This document shows, piece after piece, positions 1 to 6,506 of a stretch of DNA of 12,002 bases. The DNA comes from JANLSE01 sp038214135. GTDB taxonomy: Bacteria; Chloroflexota; Chloroflexia; Chloroflexales; Roseiflexaceae. The stretch is taken from NCBI GenBank assembly GCA_038214135.1, contig JBBQSD010000164.1:1-12002 (forward strand), read 5' to 3'. The notes below the pieces were generated by a model, which had not been told where the DNA came from, did no database searches, and was given only the letters and a program-made list of their open reading frames with translations. The number at the start of each line of letters is the position of its first letter. The first letter of the stretch is position 1. Made by a program: the position numbers and the translations under genes.

Positions 1-1943
1 TTGCCAGATGGATTGACCACGCCGAACAGCACATCGGCGATTGCATTGCCACCCTCCTGGCCCGGATACCATGCCTCGACAACAGCAGAAACCTTATTGA
101 GCCAGGGCATCGACACCGGCGAACCGGATTGCAACACAACAATCGTGTTTGGGTTGGCTGCTGCAACCTGCTCGATCAGCGCGACCTGATCGCCAGGCAG
201 TTCCATATCGGGCCGATCAAAGCCCTCGCTCTCCCAATCGCCGTTCAGGCCAACAAACACCAGCGCAACCGTTGATTGAGCGGCGAGTGCCGCAGCCTGG
301 GTAATGGCATCACTGGGGACTGGCGGCAGATGGCCCAAGCGCAACCCGGCCAGTAGCGTCGTACCCTGGCTGCCATACTCAATCTGCAATTCATAGCGCT
401 GCCCGGCATGCATCACAACCTGAGCCTCGACCTCGGTACTCCCAGTGCCAAAGTAGGTCTCACCGCGCTGCTGGCTGGTCCAGTTATCGATCACCAGTTG
501 CCCATCAATCAGCAAACGGCTCAGTCCAGCGCTCGAAAGCCCGAAGTGCTGTTCACCTGATTCTGATGCGGTGAATGTGCCAACCATCCGCGCCGAAAAT
601 GACTGTGGATTGACGCCTGGAGCCACACTGCCAAGCCAGATATGTTCGGCGCTGCTTGATGTTGCTGTTGCAACCACATCGCCGCTCAGATCCATCGTGT
701 TATAGTAGTTGATCGTCAGGCCATCATCGCCATTGGCCGTCAGCAGGCGCGCATCAAGGCGCGGCATCTGCTTATGGTTCGTACAGCCAATTGCATAGCG
801 ATACTCAACCCGGTCGCCAATCTGGGCCACAACCCCATCGTAGGGTGTGATTGCATAATGGGCATTGACCTGCGCGCTGCCGCCGCCCATAATCTGGGCA
901 GTCTTGGCATTCGGCCCAATAATCGCAATCGATTCCAACTGCTCAACACTCAATGGCAGAATATCATTGGTATTCTTGAGCAGCACCATCCCATCGGCGG
1001 CGGCCTTGCGGATCAATGCCCGATGCTCAGGGCGATTATTGGCCTGTTCAGGGCGCAGTTCTGGATTCGCAAAGGCTCCGGCGCGCATCAGCGTACGCAG
1101 CATACGCCGCACCGATTCATCAATCGCCTGGGTGTGAACCTCACCCTGTTCTGCCGCTTCCAGCAGGCGTGCGCCACGATAGCGCGGTGGCCCTGGCATC
1201 TCCAGATCGAGGCCATTATTAGCGGCATCGACGGTACTGCGCGTACCGAACCAATCCGACATGACAATGCCATTGAACTGCCATTCGTTCTTCAGCAGAT
1301 CGATCAACAGTGGCGCATGTTCGCCAACAAATGTGCCATTAACCCGATTATAGGACGACATGACCCCCCAACTGCCCGCTTCCTGCACCGCAGCCTGGAA
1401 TGGTGGCAGATAGATTTCGCGGATGGTGCGCTCATCAACCTCGGAGCTGATGGTGTTGCGCTCAAATTCAGAATCATTGCACACAAAATGTTTGACCGTC
1501 GCACCAATACCCTGGCGTTGCAGGCCAGTAATATAAGCCACCGCCATCCGCGCCGTCAGGTATGGATCCTCGGAATAACACTCGAAATTGCGCCCATTTA
1601 GTGGCGAGCGATGAATATTGACCGTCGGTGCCAGCAACATGTGTGCGCCCTTATCGCGGGTTTCTTCGCCAAGGGCCTGGCCAATTTGTTCGATCAGTTC
1701 GGGGTTCCATGTCGAAGCCAGCGCGATTCCAACCGGAAAGCACGCCGATGGCAGGCCGCCAACGAAACCACCACCACCACGGGCGCCATTCGGGCCATCG
1801 GAGACTTTGAGGGCCGGGATGCCAAGCCGTTCGATTGGTGGTGTGGTCCACATCGTCACACCAGCCAGCAGGGAAACCTTCTCGGCCAGGGTCATCGCCT
1901 GGAGCAGGGACTCGATCTGCACCTCGGATTCGGGAGTCGTCAT
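1..1943 (-). CDS. Glycoside hydrolase family 3 beta-glucosidase with PA14 insert (3' end cut by window)
   Basis: Retaining exo-acting beta-glycosidase that releases sugars from the non-reducing ends of beta-glucosides or oligosaccharides. 647 residues are visible. The N-terminal TIM barrel has VSDGPNG near 47-53 (substrate-binding Asp49), KHF at 151-153 and the MSDW nucleophile motif with Asp230. The second domain is interrupted at about 396-536 by a PA14 module (LIDGQLVIDNW near 478-488), then resumes with the WESEGFDR motif near 570, whose glutamates include the expected acid/base. In PA14-bearing GH3 enzymes the insert shapes the entrance of the active site. The start ATG (1941-1943) follows GGAG at a 5-base gap. 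No signal peptide is seen, so it probably acts in the cytoplasm on imported oligosaccharides. The missing end should hold the fibronectin-III-like domain. The exact sugar specificity cannot be read from the sequence. Confidence 0.93.
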   Translation of the reverse strand, partial: MTTPESEVQIESLLQAMTLAEKVSLLAGVTMWTTPPIERLGIPALKVSDGPNGARGGGGFVGGLPSACFPVGIALASTWNPELIEQIGQALGEETRDKGAHMLLAPTVNIHRSPLNGRNFECYSEDPYLTARMAVAYITGLQRQGIGATVKHFVCNDSEFERNTISSEVDERTIREIYLPPFQAAVQEAGSWGVMSSYNRVNGTFVGEHAPLLIDLLKNEWQFNGIVMSDWFGTRSTVDAANNGLDLEMPGPPRYRGARLLEAAEQGEVHTQAIDESVRRMLRTLMRAGAFANPELRPEQANNRPEHRALIRKAAADGMVLLKNTNDILPLSVEQLESIAIIGPNAKTAQIMGGGSAQVNAHYAITPYDGVVAQIGDRVEYRYAIGCTNHKQMPRLDARLLTANGDDGLTINYYNTMDLSGDVVATATSSSAEHIWLGSVAPGVNPQSFSARMVGTFTASESGEQHFGLSSAGLSRLLIDGQLVIDNWTSQQRGETYFGTGSTEVEAQVVMHAGQRYELQIEYGSQGTTLLAGLRLGHLPPVPSDAITQAAALAAQSTVALVFVGLNGDWESEGFDRPDMELPGDQVALIEQVAAANPNTIVVLQSGSPVSMPWLNKVSAVVEAWYPGQEGGNAIADVLFGVVNPSG

Positions 1944-2194
1944 TGGCTCTCCATTTTTTGTGTAGAATATGTGTTTGGTAATAGTACCACTATGGCGAGT
2001 GGATTATGCCACTGTGCGTGGCGGGCGGCAAGAAAGCGTCCGACTGGTTTCCTGCACCTTAATCAACAACCACGCCGATCAACTAGCACATCGCCCAAAA
2101 TAGTAGAAAGTCAATACTTTTATTGGTATGATCTGATTATGACCTATGTCGCCTGTCACAACGCATATTATCAGAGAACGCAAGATCAATGCCC
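1944..2194. other. Spacer between VWA gene end and GH3 start
   Basis: 251 bases that should hold the GH3 promoter on the minus strand. A 13-base perfect inverted repeat, ATAGT-acc-ACTAT (1981-1993), lies 38 bases upstream of the GH3 ATG, where a repressor operator for a sugar-utilisation gene could sit. This is inference from position and symmetry only. One copy of the CCACTGCGCGTGG-type element lies at 2008-2028. On the minus strand TTGACT and an AT-rich stretch occur around 2110-2125, but no -35/-10 pair with good spacing was found. Confidence 0.35.
2008..2028. repeat. Dispersed hairpin repeat, single degenerate copy
   Basis: GCCACTGTGCGTGGCGGGCG matches the two copies at 6302-6356 except for one base in the loop. 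The core GCCAC-tgtgc-GTGGC forms a 5-base-pair hairpin. Unlike the other two copies it is not followed by a T run. It lies between two minus-strand genes. Confidence 0.6.
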
Positions 2195-3337
2195 TCATTG
2201 TTTGGGAGCGCGGTCTCCGCGCCCTCCATGGCCTGCATCATCATTCAATGCCCCGCATTCCTGGCAGTATTGCACACCCATTGCTGAAGGCTTGCCGCAT
2301 TCAATACAATAGCCCTGATTGAGCGCGACTGTTGCTCCGATTGCGGGAGTTGGGCGTGGGGCTCGTTCGCGCATGCGGCGGCTGCGCCATAATAGCGCGG
2401 CTCCCAATGCCATCGGAACTGCCGCAATCGGTAATAGCGCAAGTGGCAGTGTAGGTTCGCTCTTTGGTGGCAGGAATGTTGGTTGGTAGTTGCTCTCGGC
2501 CAATGCTCCAATCGCAACCCGGATCTTACGGTTGGTTGCCGTAATTGGCAATGGGCTGCGGTAACTTAGGGCATACTCCTGTTGCAACCCGGATGCTAGC
2601 TCACGATACATGTCCGCGAGTGTATTGGCCATTGGTGCGTGCATGTAGGTTCCACCGGTTTCATTAGCGATCCGCTGCAAAATAGCTTGATCAATGCCAT
2701 CGCGGCCAGGGGTGCTTGGTTCGCCCAGCCCAATAGCCAGGATGGGAATTCCAGCAGCAACAGCCGTACCGATTGCCTGATCGAGTGTTATGCCACTGGC
2801 CTGGCGCGGTTCGGCAAGTGAAATGCGATCACGGCCATCCGTTAGCACAATCATCGAACGGCGGCCTGGTGCGAGTTCAAGCTGGCGTAATCCCATGGCC
2901 AAACCATCATAGAGTGCTGTCGAACCATCTGGGCGAATGGGGCCTATTGCTCTGCGTAACGCTTCCTGATCATCGGTAAAGGGCTGCAGCAGCACAGGAA
3001 TATCGCTGAATGAGACGATTGCCGTTCGATCTCCAGGGCGCATCTGAGCGACAAAGGCTCGTGCGGCATTCTTGGCACCAGCCAGTTTCTCGGCTTCCTC
3101 CATACTCCCAGAATGATCGATCACGAGTACCGCACTCAGTGGCGATTGACCAGGGACGATCACGTGTGTGAGCGACATTGGGCTGCCATCCTCGGTAAGT
3201 GTGAAATCGGAAGCTCCAAGGCTATTGATTGGAATGCCAGATGTTTCGGTAACACGCACATACACAGTAATTTCCGGGTAGTTCGTGGAGTCGACCTGCG
3301 TGACAAGCGCCGAGCGACCATCCTGGAAACGGGTCAT
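2195..3337 (-). CDS. Membrane-anchored von Willebrand factor A protein with C-terminal zinc ribbon
   Basis: 380 residues. An N-terminal beta-rich segment (about 20-65) precedes a VWA domain (about 68-255) with an intact metal-ion-dependent adhesion site: Asp74-x-Ser76-x-Ser78, Thr140 in GSTALYDG and Asp167 in LTDGRD. One hydrophobic segment at about 295-317 is followed by the strongly basic RSRRMRER. The C-terminal tail has four cysteines, Cys344-x2-Cys347 and Cys358-x2-Cys361, typical of a small zinc ribbon. VWA domains bind protein or matrix ligands through the metal site; the ligand here is unknown. GGAGG sits 5 bases before the ATG, and an in-frame stop at 3374-3376 with no intervening start codon rules out a longer N-terminus, so no signal peptide is missed. 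It is transcribed away from lysA and towards GH3, with a 251-base gap to the latter. Confidence 0.88.
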   Translation of the reverse strand: MTRFQDGRSALVTQVDSTNYPEITVYVRVTETSGIPINSLGASDFTLTEDGSPMSLTHVIVPGQSPLSAVLVIDHSGSMEEAEKLAGAKNAARAFVAQMRPGDRTAIVSFSDIPVLLQPFTDDQEALRRAIGPIRPDGSTALYDGLAMGLRQLELAPGRRSMIVLTDGRDRISLAEPRQASGITLDQAIGTAVAAGIPILAIGLGEPSTPGRDGIDQAILQRIANETGGTYMHAPMANTLADMYRELASGLQQEYALSYRSPLPITATNRKIRVAIGALAESNYQPTFLPPKSEPTLPLALLPIAAVPMALGAALLWRSRRMRERAPRPTPAIGATVALNQGYCIECGKPSAMGVQYCQECGALNDDAGHGGRGDRAPKQ

Positions 3338-3353
3338 AACGACCTCCGTGGTT

Positions 3354-3404
3354 AAGAACCAAGAACCAAGTATTCAGGAGTCAGGAGTCAGAAGAGCAAG
3401 AACC
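3354..3404 (+). repeat. Compound heptamer array (AAGAACC / GGAGTCA)
   Basis: AAGAACC occurs twice in tandem at 3354-3367. After TATT-type spacer sequence, GGAGTCA occurs twice at 3377-3390, then GAAGAGC and another AAGAACC (3398-3404). The 23 bases at 3371-3393 are identical to the reverse complement of 8839-8861. The array begins about 17 bases upstream of the VWA start codon. Confidence 0.85.
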
Positions 3405-3410
3405 CGTGTA

Positions 3411-3434
3411 GGGCGCAGACCCATGTGTCTGCCC
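3411..3434. repeat. GC-rich hairpin element
   Basis: GGGC (3411-3414) pairs with GCCC (3431-3434) and AGAC (3417-3420) with GTCT (3427-3430). There is a two-base bulge on the 5' arm and a six-base loop. It is flanked on both sides by heptamer arrays. It resembles the small palindromes that are dispersed in Chloroflexota and cyanobacterial genomes (from memory, not searched). Confidence 0.55.
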
Positions 3435-3437
3435 ACC

Positions 3438-3451
3438 CAGAACCAAGAACC
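3438..3451 (+). repeat. Heptamer pair (CAGAACC AAGAACC)
   Basis: Two tandem 7-base units differing at one position. The second is identical to the AAGAACC units at 3354-3367 and 3398-3404. Confidence 0.6.
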
Positions 3452-3477
3452 GTACCCTGAACAAGCGAGCAAAGGAA

Positions 3478-3498
3478 CAAGCACCAAGCACCAAGAAC
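3478..3498 (+). repeat. Heptamer array (CAAGCAC x2, CAAGAAC)
   Basis: Three exact 7-base periods: CAAGCAC at 3478-3484 and 3485-3491, then CAAGAAC at 3492-3498. The unit differs from the neighbouring arrays but keeps the same length. Confidence 0.75.
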
Positions 3499-3564
3499 TA
3501 ACGCGTATTGATCGCAGCCGTGGCATGATCAATAAACGATGGCGGGCCACCCCGACCGCAGGTG

Positions 3565-3581
3565 CGGGGCGCGCAGCCCCG
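3565..3581. repeat. Perfect 6-bp hairpin CGGGGC-gcgca-GCCCCG
   Basis: A perfect inverted repeat with a five-base loop, inside a very GC-rich stretch (about 3540-3582) that contrasts with the A-rich DNA on both sides. No T run follows, so an intrinsic terminator is unlikely. It may be a palindromic repeat element or part of the lysA upstream region. Confidence 0.45.
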
Positions 3582-3713
3582 AAACACGATACGCAATAAT
3601 GGAACGCTTCCCACGAAAAGTACCAACTACTACCATGACGGCGAAAATGAAAAAGAGTTCCCCAATTCGCGATAGAATGGATAGACAGAACCAAATGCTA
3701 GATGAGCAGATAC

Positions 3714-3741
3714 TGAACGCTGAGAGCTGAACGCTGAAAGC
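3714..3741 (+). repeat. Heptamer array abutting the lysA start codon
   Basis: Four 7-base units: TGAACGC, TGAGAGC, TGAACGC, TGAAAGC. They end five bases (TAGAG) before the lysA ATG at 3747. The repeat therefore occupies the whole zone where the ribosome-binding site should be, and lysA has only GAAAG or TAGAG as a weak Shine-Dalgarno candidate. Confidence 0.85.
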
Positions 3742-3746
3742 TAGAG

Positions 3747-5381
3747 ATGAAAACACATCCATTTACTGCCGAACAGATTATCGCGGCAGCCGAGCAGTTT
3801 CCAACACCATTTCATCTGTATGATCAGCAATCGATTCGTGCTGGTGTGCAGGCATTGCAGGCGGCTTTTGCCTGGGCACCAGAATTCACCAATTACTTTG
3901 CTGTCAAGGCCACTCCCACACCGGCGATTCTGTCGATTCTTGCTGCGGCAGGCTGCGGCATGGATTGTAGTTCGCTGGCCGAGTTGGTGCTTGCACAACG
4001 CATTGGGCTTGCTGGCGCTCAGATCATGTTCTCATCGAACAATACCCCTGCCGAGGAATTTTGGGTAGCACGCCAATTGGGCGCAATCATCAATCTCGAT
4101 GATCTGGCGCACCTGGAGTATCTGCGACAGCACGCCGGGTTGCCGGAAACAATCTGTTTTCGCTATAACCCTGGGCCACTGCGTGAGGGTAATGCGATCA
4201 TTGGGCGGCCAGAAGAAGCCAAGTTTGGCGTCACCCGCGCACAATTGTTTGAGGGCTATGCTCAGGCCCGCGAATGGGGAGTGCAGCATTTCGGGTTACA
4301 CACAATGGTGGCCTCGAATGAGCTTGATCCAGGCTACTTTGTGGCGACGGCGCGCATGCTGTTTGAATTGGCTGCGGAGCTACACGCGAAACTTGGCATA
4401 CGGATAGATTTCGTGAATCTGGGTGGCGGGATTGGCATTCCCTACAAACCGGATCAACAGCCCGTCGATCTCATGCAGGTCTCACAGGGTATTCGCCAGG
4501 CATATCAGCAGATCATTCTACCGGCTGGCCTCGATCCATTGCAGATTGCATTTGAATGTGGCCGGCTGCTGACGGGGCCATATGGCATTCTTGTGACCCG
4601 TGTTCGGCATCTCAAGCACACCTACAAACGCTATGTTGGTGTTGATGCAAGCATGGCCGATCTGATGCGCCCTGGCATCTATAGCGCGTATCATCATATG
4701 AGTGTGGTTGGGCGAGAAAACGCGCCCTCAACACAGATTTATGATGTCACCGGTTCATTATGTGAGAATAACGATAAGTTTGCGATTGATCGATGGCTCC
4801 CAACCATTGCAATTGGTGATCTGTTGGCGATTCATGATACTGGCGCTCATGGGCGCGCAATGGGCTTTAACTACAATGGCAAGTTGCGCTCAGCCGAGCT
4901 CCTCCTCCAAGCGAATGGCCGCATCCGTTGCATTCGGCGTGCCGAAACACTTGAAGATTACTATGCCACCCTGATCTTTGATATGGAGGAACACATGGCA
5001 GAACAACAAACAGAAACGTGGGATCTATGGTACCCAAAAGCAGGTGCAACCGGCATCTCATTCGCACGTGGCCGGTGCGGGAAGAGCACCGAGGTGTTAT
5101 TGGTTCATGCTGCTCCACCAATCATTACGGTCACAGTGCAGGATACCCATGGGCAACCGGTCGCACAAGGTATCGATCTTGAAGCGACTGATGATACACC
5201 CATAATGCGGCTAACACGCCATGGTGATCGTATTGAGCGTGAAGATATATGGCCTACAGCGAGCGATATTGGCCAGCTATTATTATTGCCTGGTGGTGAA
5301 GTAGCTACCCTGGTGCATTGGTGGAACGCTCCCGATCACTCGGAATGGCGTTGGCAGATTGAATTATATAATCATCGCTAG
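3747..5381 (+). CDS. lysA: Diaminopimelate decarboxylase fused to a C-terminal domain of unknown function
   Basis: Residues 1-416 form a complete group IV PLP-dependent decarboxylase that makes L-lysine from meso-diaminopimelate in the cytoplasm, the last step of lysine synthesis. YFAVKAT carries the PLP lysine, Lys54. His185, the glycine loop GGGIG (226-230), the ECGR motif (270-273; EPGR is more usual), and the SLCENNDKFAIDR segment with Cys339-Glu340 for the substrate site are all present. The family is normally about 420 residues, so the enzyme ends at about LIFD (409-412). Residues 417-544 are an extra domain starting near WDLWYPKA (425-432), with ARGR, a LLVHAAPP strand, and WWNAPDHSEWRWQIELYNHR closing the protein. 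It looks like a small self-standing protein fused in frame. There is no stop at the junction, and an internal ribosome-binding site remains there. A weak ribosome-binding site precedes the ATG at 3747. The decarboxylase call is firm; the tail's role is unknown. Confidence 0.88.
   Translation: MKTHPFTAEQIIAAAEQFPTPFHLYDQQSIRAGVQALQAAFAWAPEFTNYFAVKATPTPAILSILAAAGCGMDCSSLAELVLAQRIGLAGAQIMFSSNNTPAEEFWVARQLGAIINLDDLAHLEYLRQHAGLPETICFRYNPGPLREGNAIIGRPEEAKFGVTRAQLFEGYAQAREWGVQHFGLHTMVASNELDPGYFVATARMLFELAAELHAKLGIRIDFVNLGGGIGIPYKPDQQPVDLMQVSQGIRQAYQQIILPAGLDPLQIAFECGRLLTGPYGILVTRVRHLKHTYKRYVGVDASMADLMRPGIYSAYHHMSVVGRENAPSTQIYDVTGSLCENNDKFAIDRWLPTIAIGDLLAIHDTGAHGRAMGFNYNGKLRSAELLLQANGRIRCIRRAETLEDYYATLIFDMEEHMAEQQTETWDLWYPKAGATGISFARGRCGKSTEVLLVHAAPPIITVTVQDTHGQPVAQGIDLEATDDTPIMRLTRHGDRIEREDIWPTASDIGQLLLLPGGEVATLVHWWNAPDHSEWRWQIELYNHR
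4985..4997 (+). promoter_or_regulatory. Internal Shine-Dalgarno plus in-frame ATG at the lysA fusion junction
   Basis: GGAGG at 4985-4989, a five-base gap, then ATG at 4995-4997, which is codon 417 of the lysA frame. This is a better initiation site than the one at the annotated lysA start. It falls exactly where the decarboxylase ends and the second domain begins. Translation from here would give a free 128-residue protein. This is what a former separate gene would leave if its upstream neighbour lost its stop codon; whether it is still used is inference. Confidence 0.6.
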
Positions 5382-5523
5382 GTGTCTATCGGTTCGCTGA
5401 ATTATAGCAATCCTACTGGATTATACAGAGCGGGGTACTCTTTTGATAATTAGCCACGAGTATGTTGGGTATTCTCAAGACCCGCCTGCCTCGGTTGTAG
5501 CATATGCTCTTGCTATGCCTACC
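5382..5523. other. Convergent gap between lysA and zinc-ribbon gene
   Basis: 142 bases. Only weak symmetry is visible: GGGT-9-ACCC (5467-5483) and the perfect 10-base palindrome AGCATATGCT (5499-5508) inside a longer imperfect inverted repeat. No stem followed by a T run was found on either strand, so termination of these two convergent genes is not explained by a classical intrinsic terminator. Confidence 0.3.
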
Positions 5524-6237
5524 CTAGGGTGCGCGCAGGCTGATGTCCAGAAAATCAAACGCTATGTCTTCTCCTGGCGTGTACCCTTCAATGGCTAGCC
5601 CAACCAACCCTCGAATGAAATGAGTATCATCAATTTCGCTGACGATTTGCCCATTGATCAAAAAAGCAAAGTGCGTTTCCTGTGCCAGGACTTCAACCTG
5701 ATTGACGCCATTCGGTTTGATGGCGTCGGTTCTTTGCCATTCCAGGAGCGTCTGCCATTGACCATCTTTGGCAATCGAAATCGCAAAAAACTGCGTATCG
5801 GCGATCCGCAAGCAATAGCAGTTCTGGTTATCCTGGATGCGGAAGATTACCCCGAAGCTGCTGCCGGCCCTGCTCCCACGAATGTGTTTACAATGGACAC
5901 TCAGGTGAAAATCTGAGACGGGATAGCCCATTAACCAGGCTGGTGCAATACTGGATGGTAGCCGTGTTTGGGCTTCCCAACGATAGCGCCCATCGCCAAT
6001 TGCTCGGTTGAGTATTGCAAAATACTCGCCAGCCTGGTTGCCAACTAACCAGTTATGTTCATTTGTGGTAAACCCATCAAATAGCACCAGAGGCCAGGCT
6101 TCCGCACCTGAACCCTGCCACAGTGCTTCGGGCACGGCCATTGACGTACCACAATAGGGACACTGCATAATGGGCGCGCTCCCTTTTGGTAGTAAGGGAG
6201 CACAGCACATCGAACATTGGAATGCATGCGATGTCAT
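5524..6237 (-). CDS. Zinc-ribbon protein with LamG/concanavalin-like beta-sandwich domain, function unknown
   Basis: 237 residues. The N-terminus has a zinc ribbon, Cys8-x2-Cys11 and Cys26-x2-Cys29 (QCPYCGTSM). After a linker rich in aromatic residues (about 45-70), residues from about 70 to 235 look like a jelly-roll of the LamG/DUF1080 type: FGVIFRIQDNQNCYCLRI, then FAFLINGQIVSEI, then GLVGLAIEGY near the end. Such folds bind sugars or proteins. No signal peptide or membrane segment is seen, so it is probably cytoplasmic. The ATG at 6237 is needed to keep Cys8 of the ribbon, as the next ATG (codon 10) would lose it. The ribosome-binding site is poor (GAAAG 12 bases upstream). TATACT, a possible -10 box, lies at 6277-6282 on the minus strand without a matching -35. 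It is convergent with lysA and divergent from nadE. No specific function can be given. Confidence 0.72.
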   Translation of the reverse strand: MTSHAFQCSMCCAPLLPKGSAPIMQCPYCGTSMAVPEALWQGSGAEAWPLVLFDGFTTNEHNWLVGNQAGEYFAILNRAIGDGRYRWEAQTRLPSSIAPAWLMGYPVSDFHLSVHCKHIRGSRAGSSFGVIFRIQDNQNCYCLRIADTQFFAISIAKDGQWQTLLEWQRTDAIKPNGVNQVEVLAQETHFAFLINGQIVSEIDDTHFIRGLVGLAIEGYTPGEDIAFDFLDISLRAP

Positions 6238-6301
6238 ATTGATGTTGTTCTTTCAAGGAAGCTGATATCAATCGGTTCAGTATATCATCCCATAGATATA
6301 T

Positions 6302-6356
6302 GGCCACTGCGCGTGGCGGGCGCTTTTTTGGCCACTGCGCGTGGCGGGTGTTTTTT
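6302..6356 (+). repeat. Two tandem copies of a hairpin + T-run element
   Basis: Each copy of about 28 bases begins GGCCACTGCGCGTGGCGGG and ends in six T residues; copy 1 is 6302-6328 and copy 2 is 6330-6356. GCCAC-tgcgc-GTGGC is a perfect 5-base-pair stem. A stem followed by T6 looks like an intrinsic terminator on the plus strand, but no plus-strand gene ends nearby (lysA stops about 920 bases upstream and the gene between is on the other strand). A third copy without the T run is at 2008-2028. Confidence 0.8.
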
Positions 6357-6418
6357 CGCAGGAACCGTTCCGTCCGGTTCGGGTGCCCTTACTCCTGAAT
6401 ACTCAGTTCTCACAGGGC

Positions 6419-6447
6419 TTGCATATATCCTGAGAAATTGTTACAAT
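6419..6447 (+). promoter_or_regulatory. Probable nadE promoter
   Basis: TTGCAT (6419-6424) and TACAAT (6442-6447) are separated by exactly 17 bases. The -10 box matches the consensus at five of six positions and the -35 at three. Transcription would begin near 6454, giving a leader of about 53 bases before the nadE ATG at 6507, and would exclude the alternative upstream start at 6456. Confidence 0.5.
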
Positions 6448-6506
6448 GACACTAATTGATTTATTGTGTTTTATTATCGGTTATATGGCAACGGAGACGG
6501 GCAATT

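Larger units (their letters stand above)
3338..3746. other. Repeat-packed divergent spacer (VWA / lysA)
   Basis: 409 bases with no convincing gene. It holds heptamer arrays at 3354-3404, 3438-3451, 3478-3498 and 3714-3741, and GC-rich hairpins at 3411-3434 and 3565-3581 (each listed separately). Both the VWA and lysA promoters must lie here, but no -35/-10 pair of good quality could be picked. Short open frames on both strands are built largely from repeat sequence and look accidental. Confidence 0.7.
6238..6506. other. Divergent spacer between zinc-ribbon gene and nadE
   Basis: 269 bases. From left to right it holds a short inverted repeat TATATC-8-GATATA (6281-6300), two tandem hairpin elements (6302-6356), an inverted repeat GAACCG-7-CGGTTC (6362-6380), one GGAGT unit on the minus strand within 6391-6402 that shares 12 bases with 3370-3381 and with the minus strand at 8862-8851, and a likely nadE promoter (6419-6447). 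Confidence 0.6.

Noticed and set aside
774..1601. Open frame of 275 codons on the plus strand across the GH3 gene
   Set aside because: It is antisense to a well-conserved enzyme with intact motifs, has no recognisable domain, and follows from GH3 codon bias.
1611..2312. Open frame of 233 codons on the plus strand
   Set aside because: It overlaps the GH3 N-terminus, the spacer and the VWA C-terminus. Its composition is mixed and no family features are seen.
3354..3498. CRISPR array
   Set aside because: The repeats are 7 bases long in direct tandem, without spacers of constant size and without cas genes.
3529..3762. Minus-strand open frame with a hydrophobic stretch (FFIFAVMVVVG), a possible small membrane protein
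   Set aside because: Its first third is translated heptamer repeat and its end is the GC-rich hairpin. It overlaps the lysA start, has no good ribosome-binding site, and looks accidental, though the hydrophobic part is curious.
6361..6390. tRNA-like T-arm (CCGGTTCGGG)
   Set aside because: No acceptor, D or anticodon stems could be placed around it; it is just a short inverted repeat.
6456..6506. Longer nadE start at 6456
   Set aside because: The added residues do not fit the family N-terminus, no ribosome-binding site precedes it, and the predicted transcript start is about at this codon.
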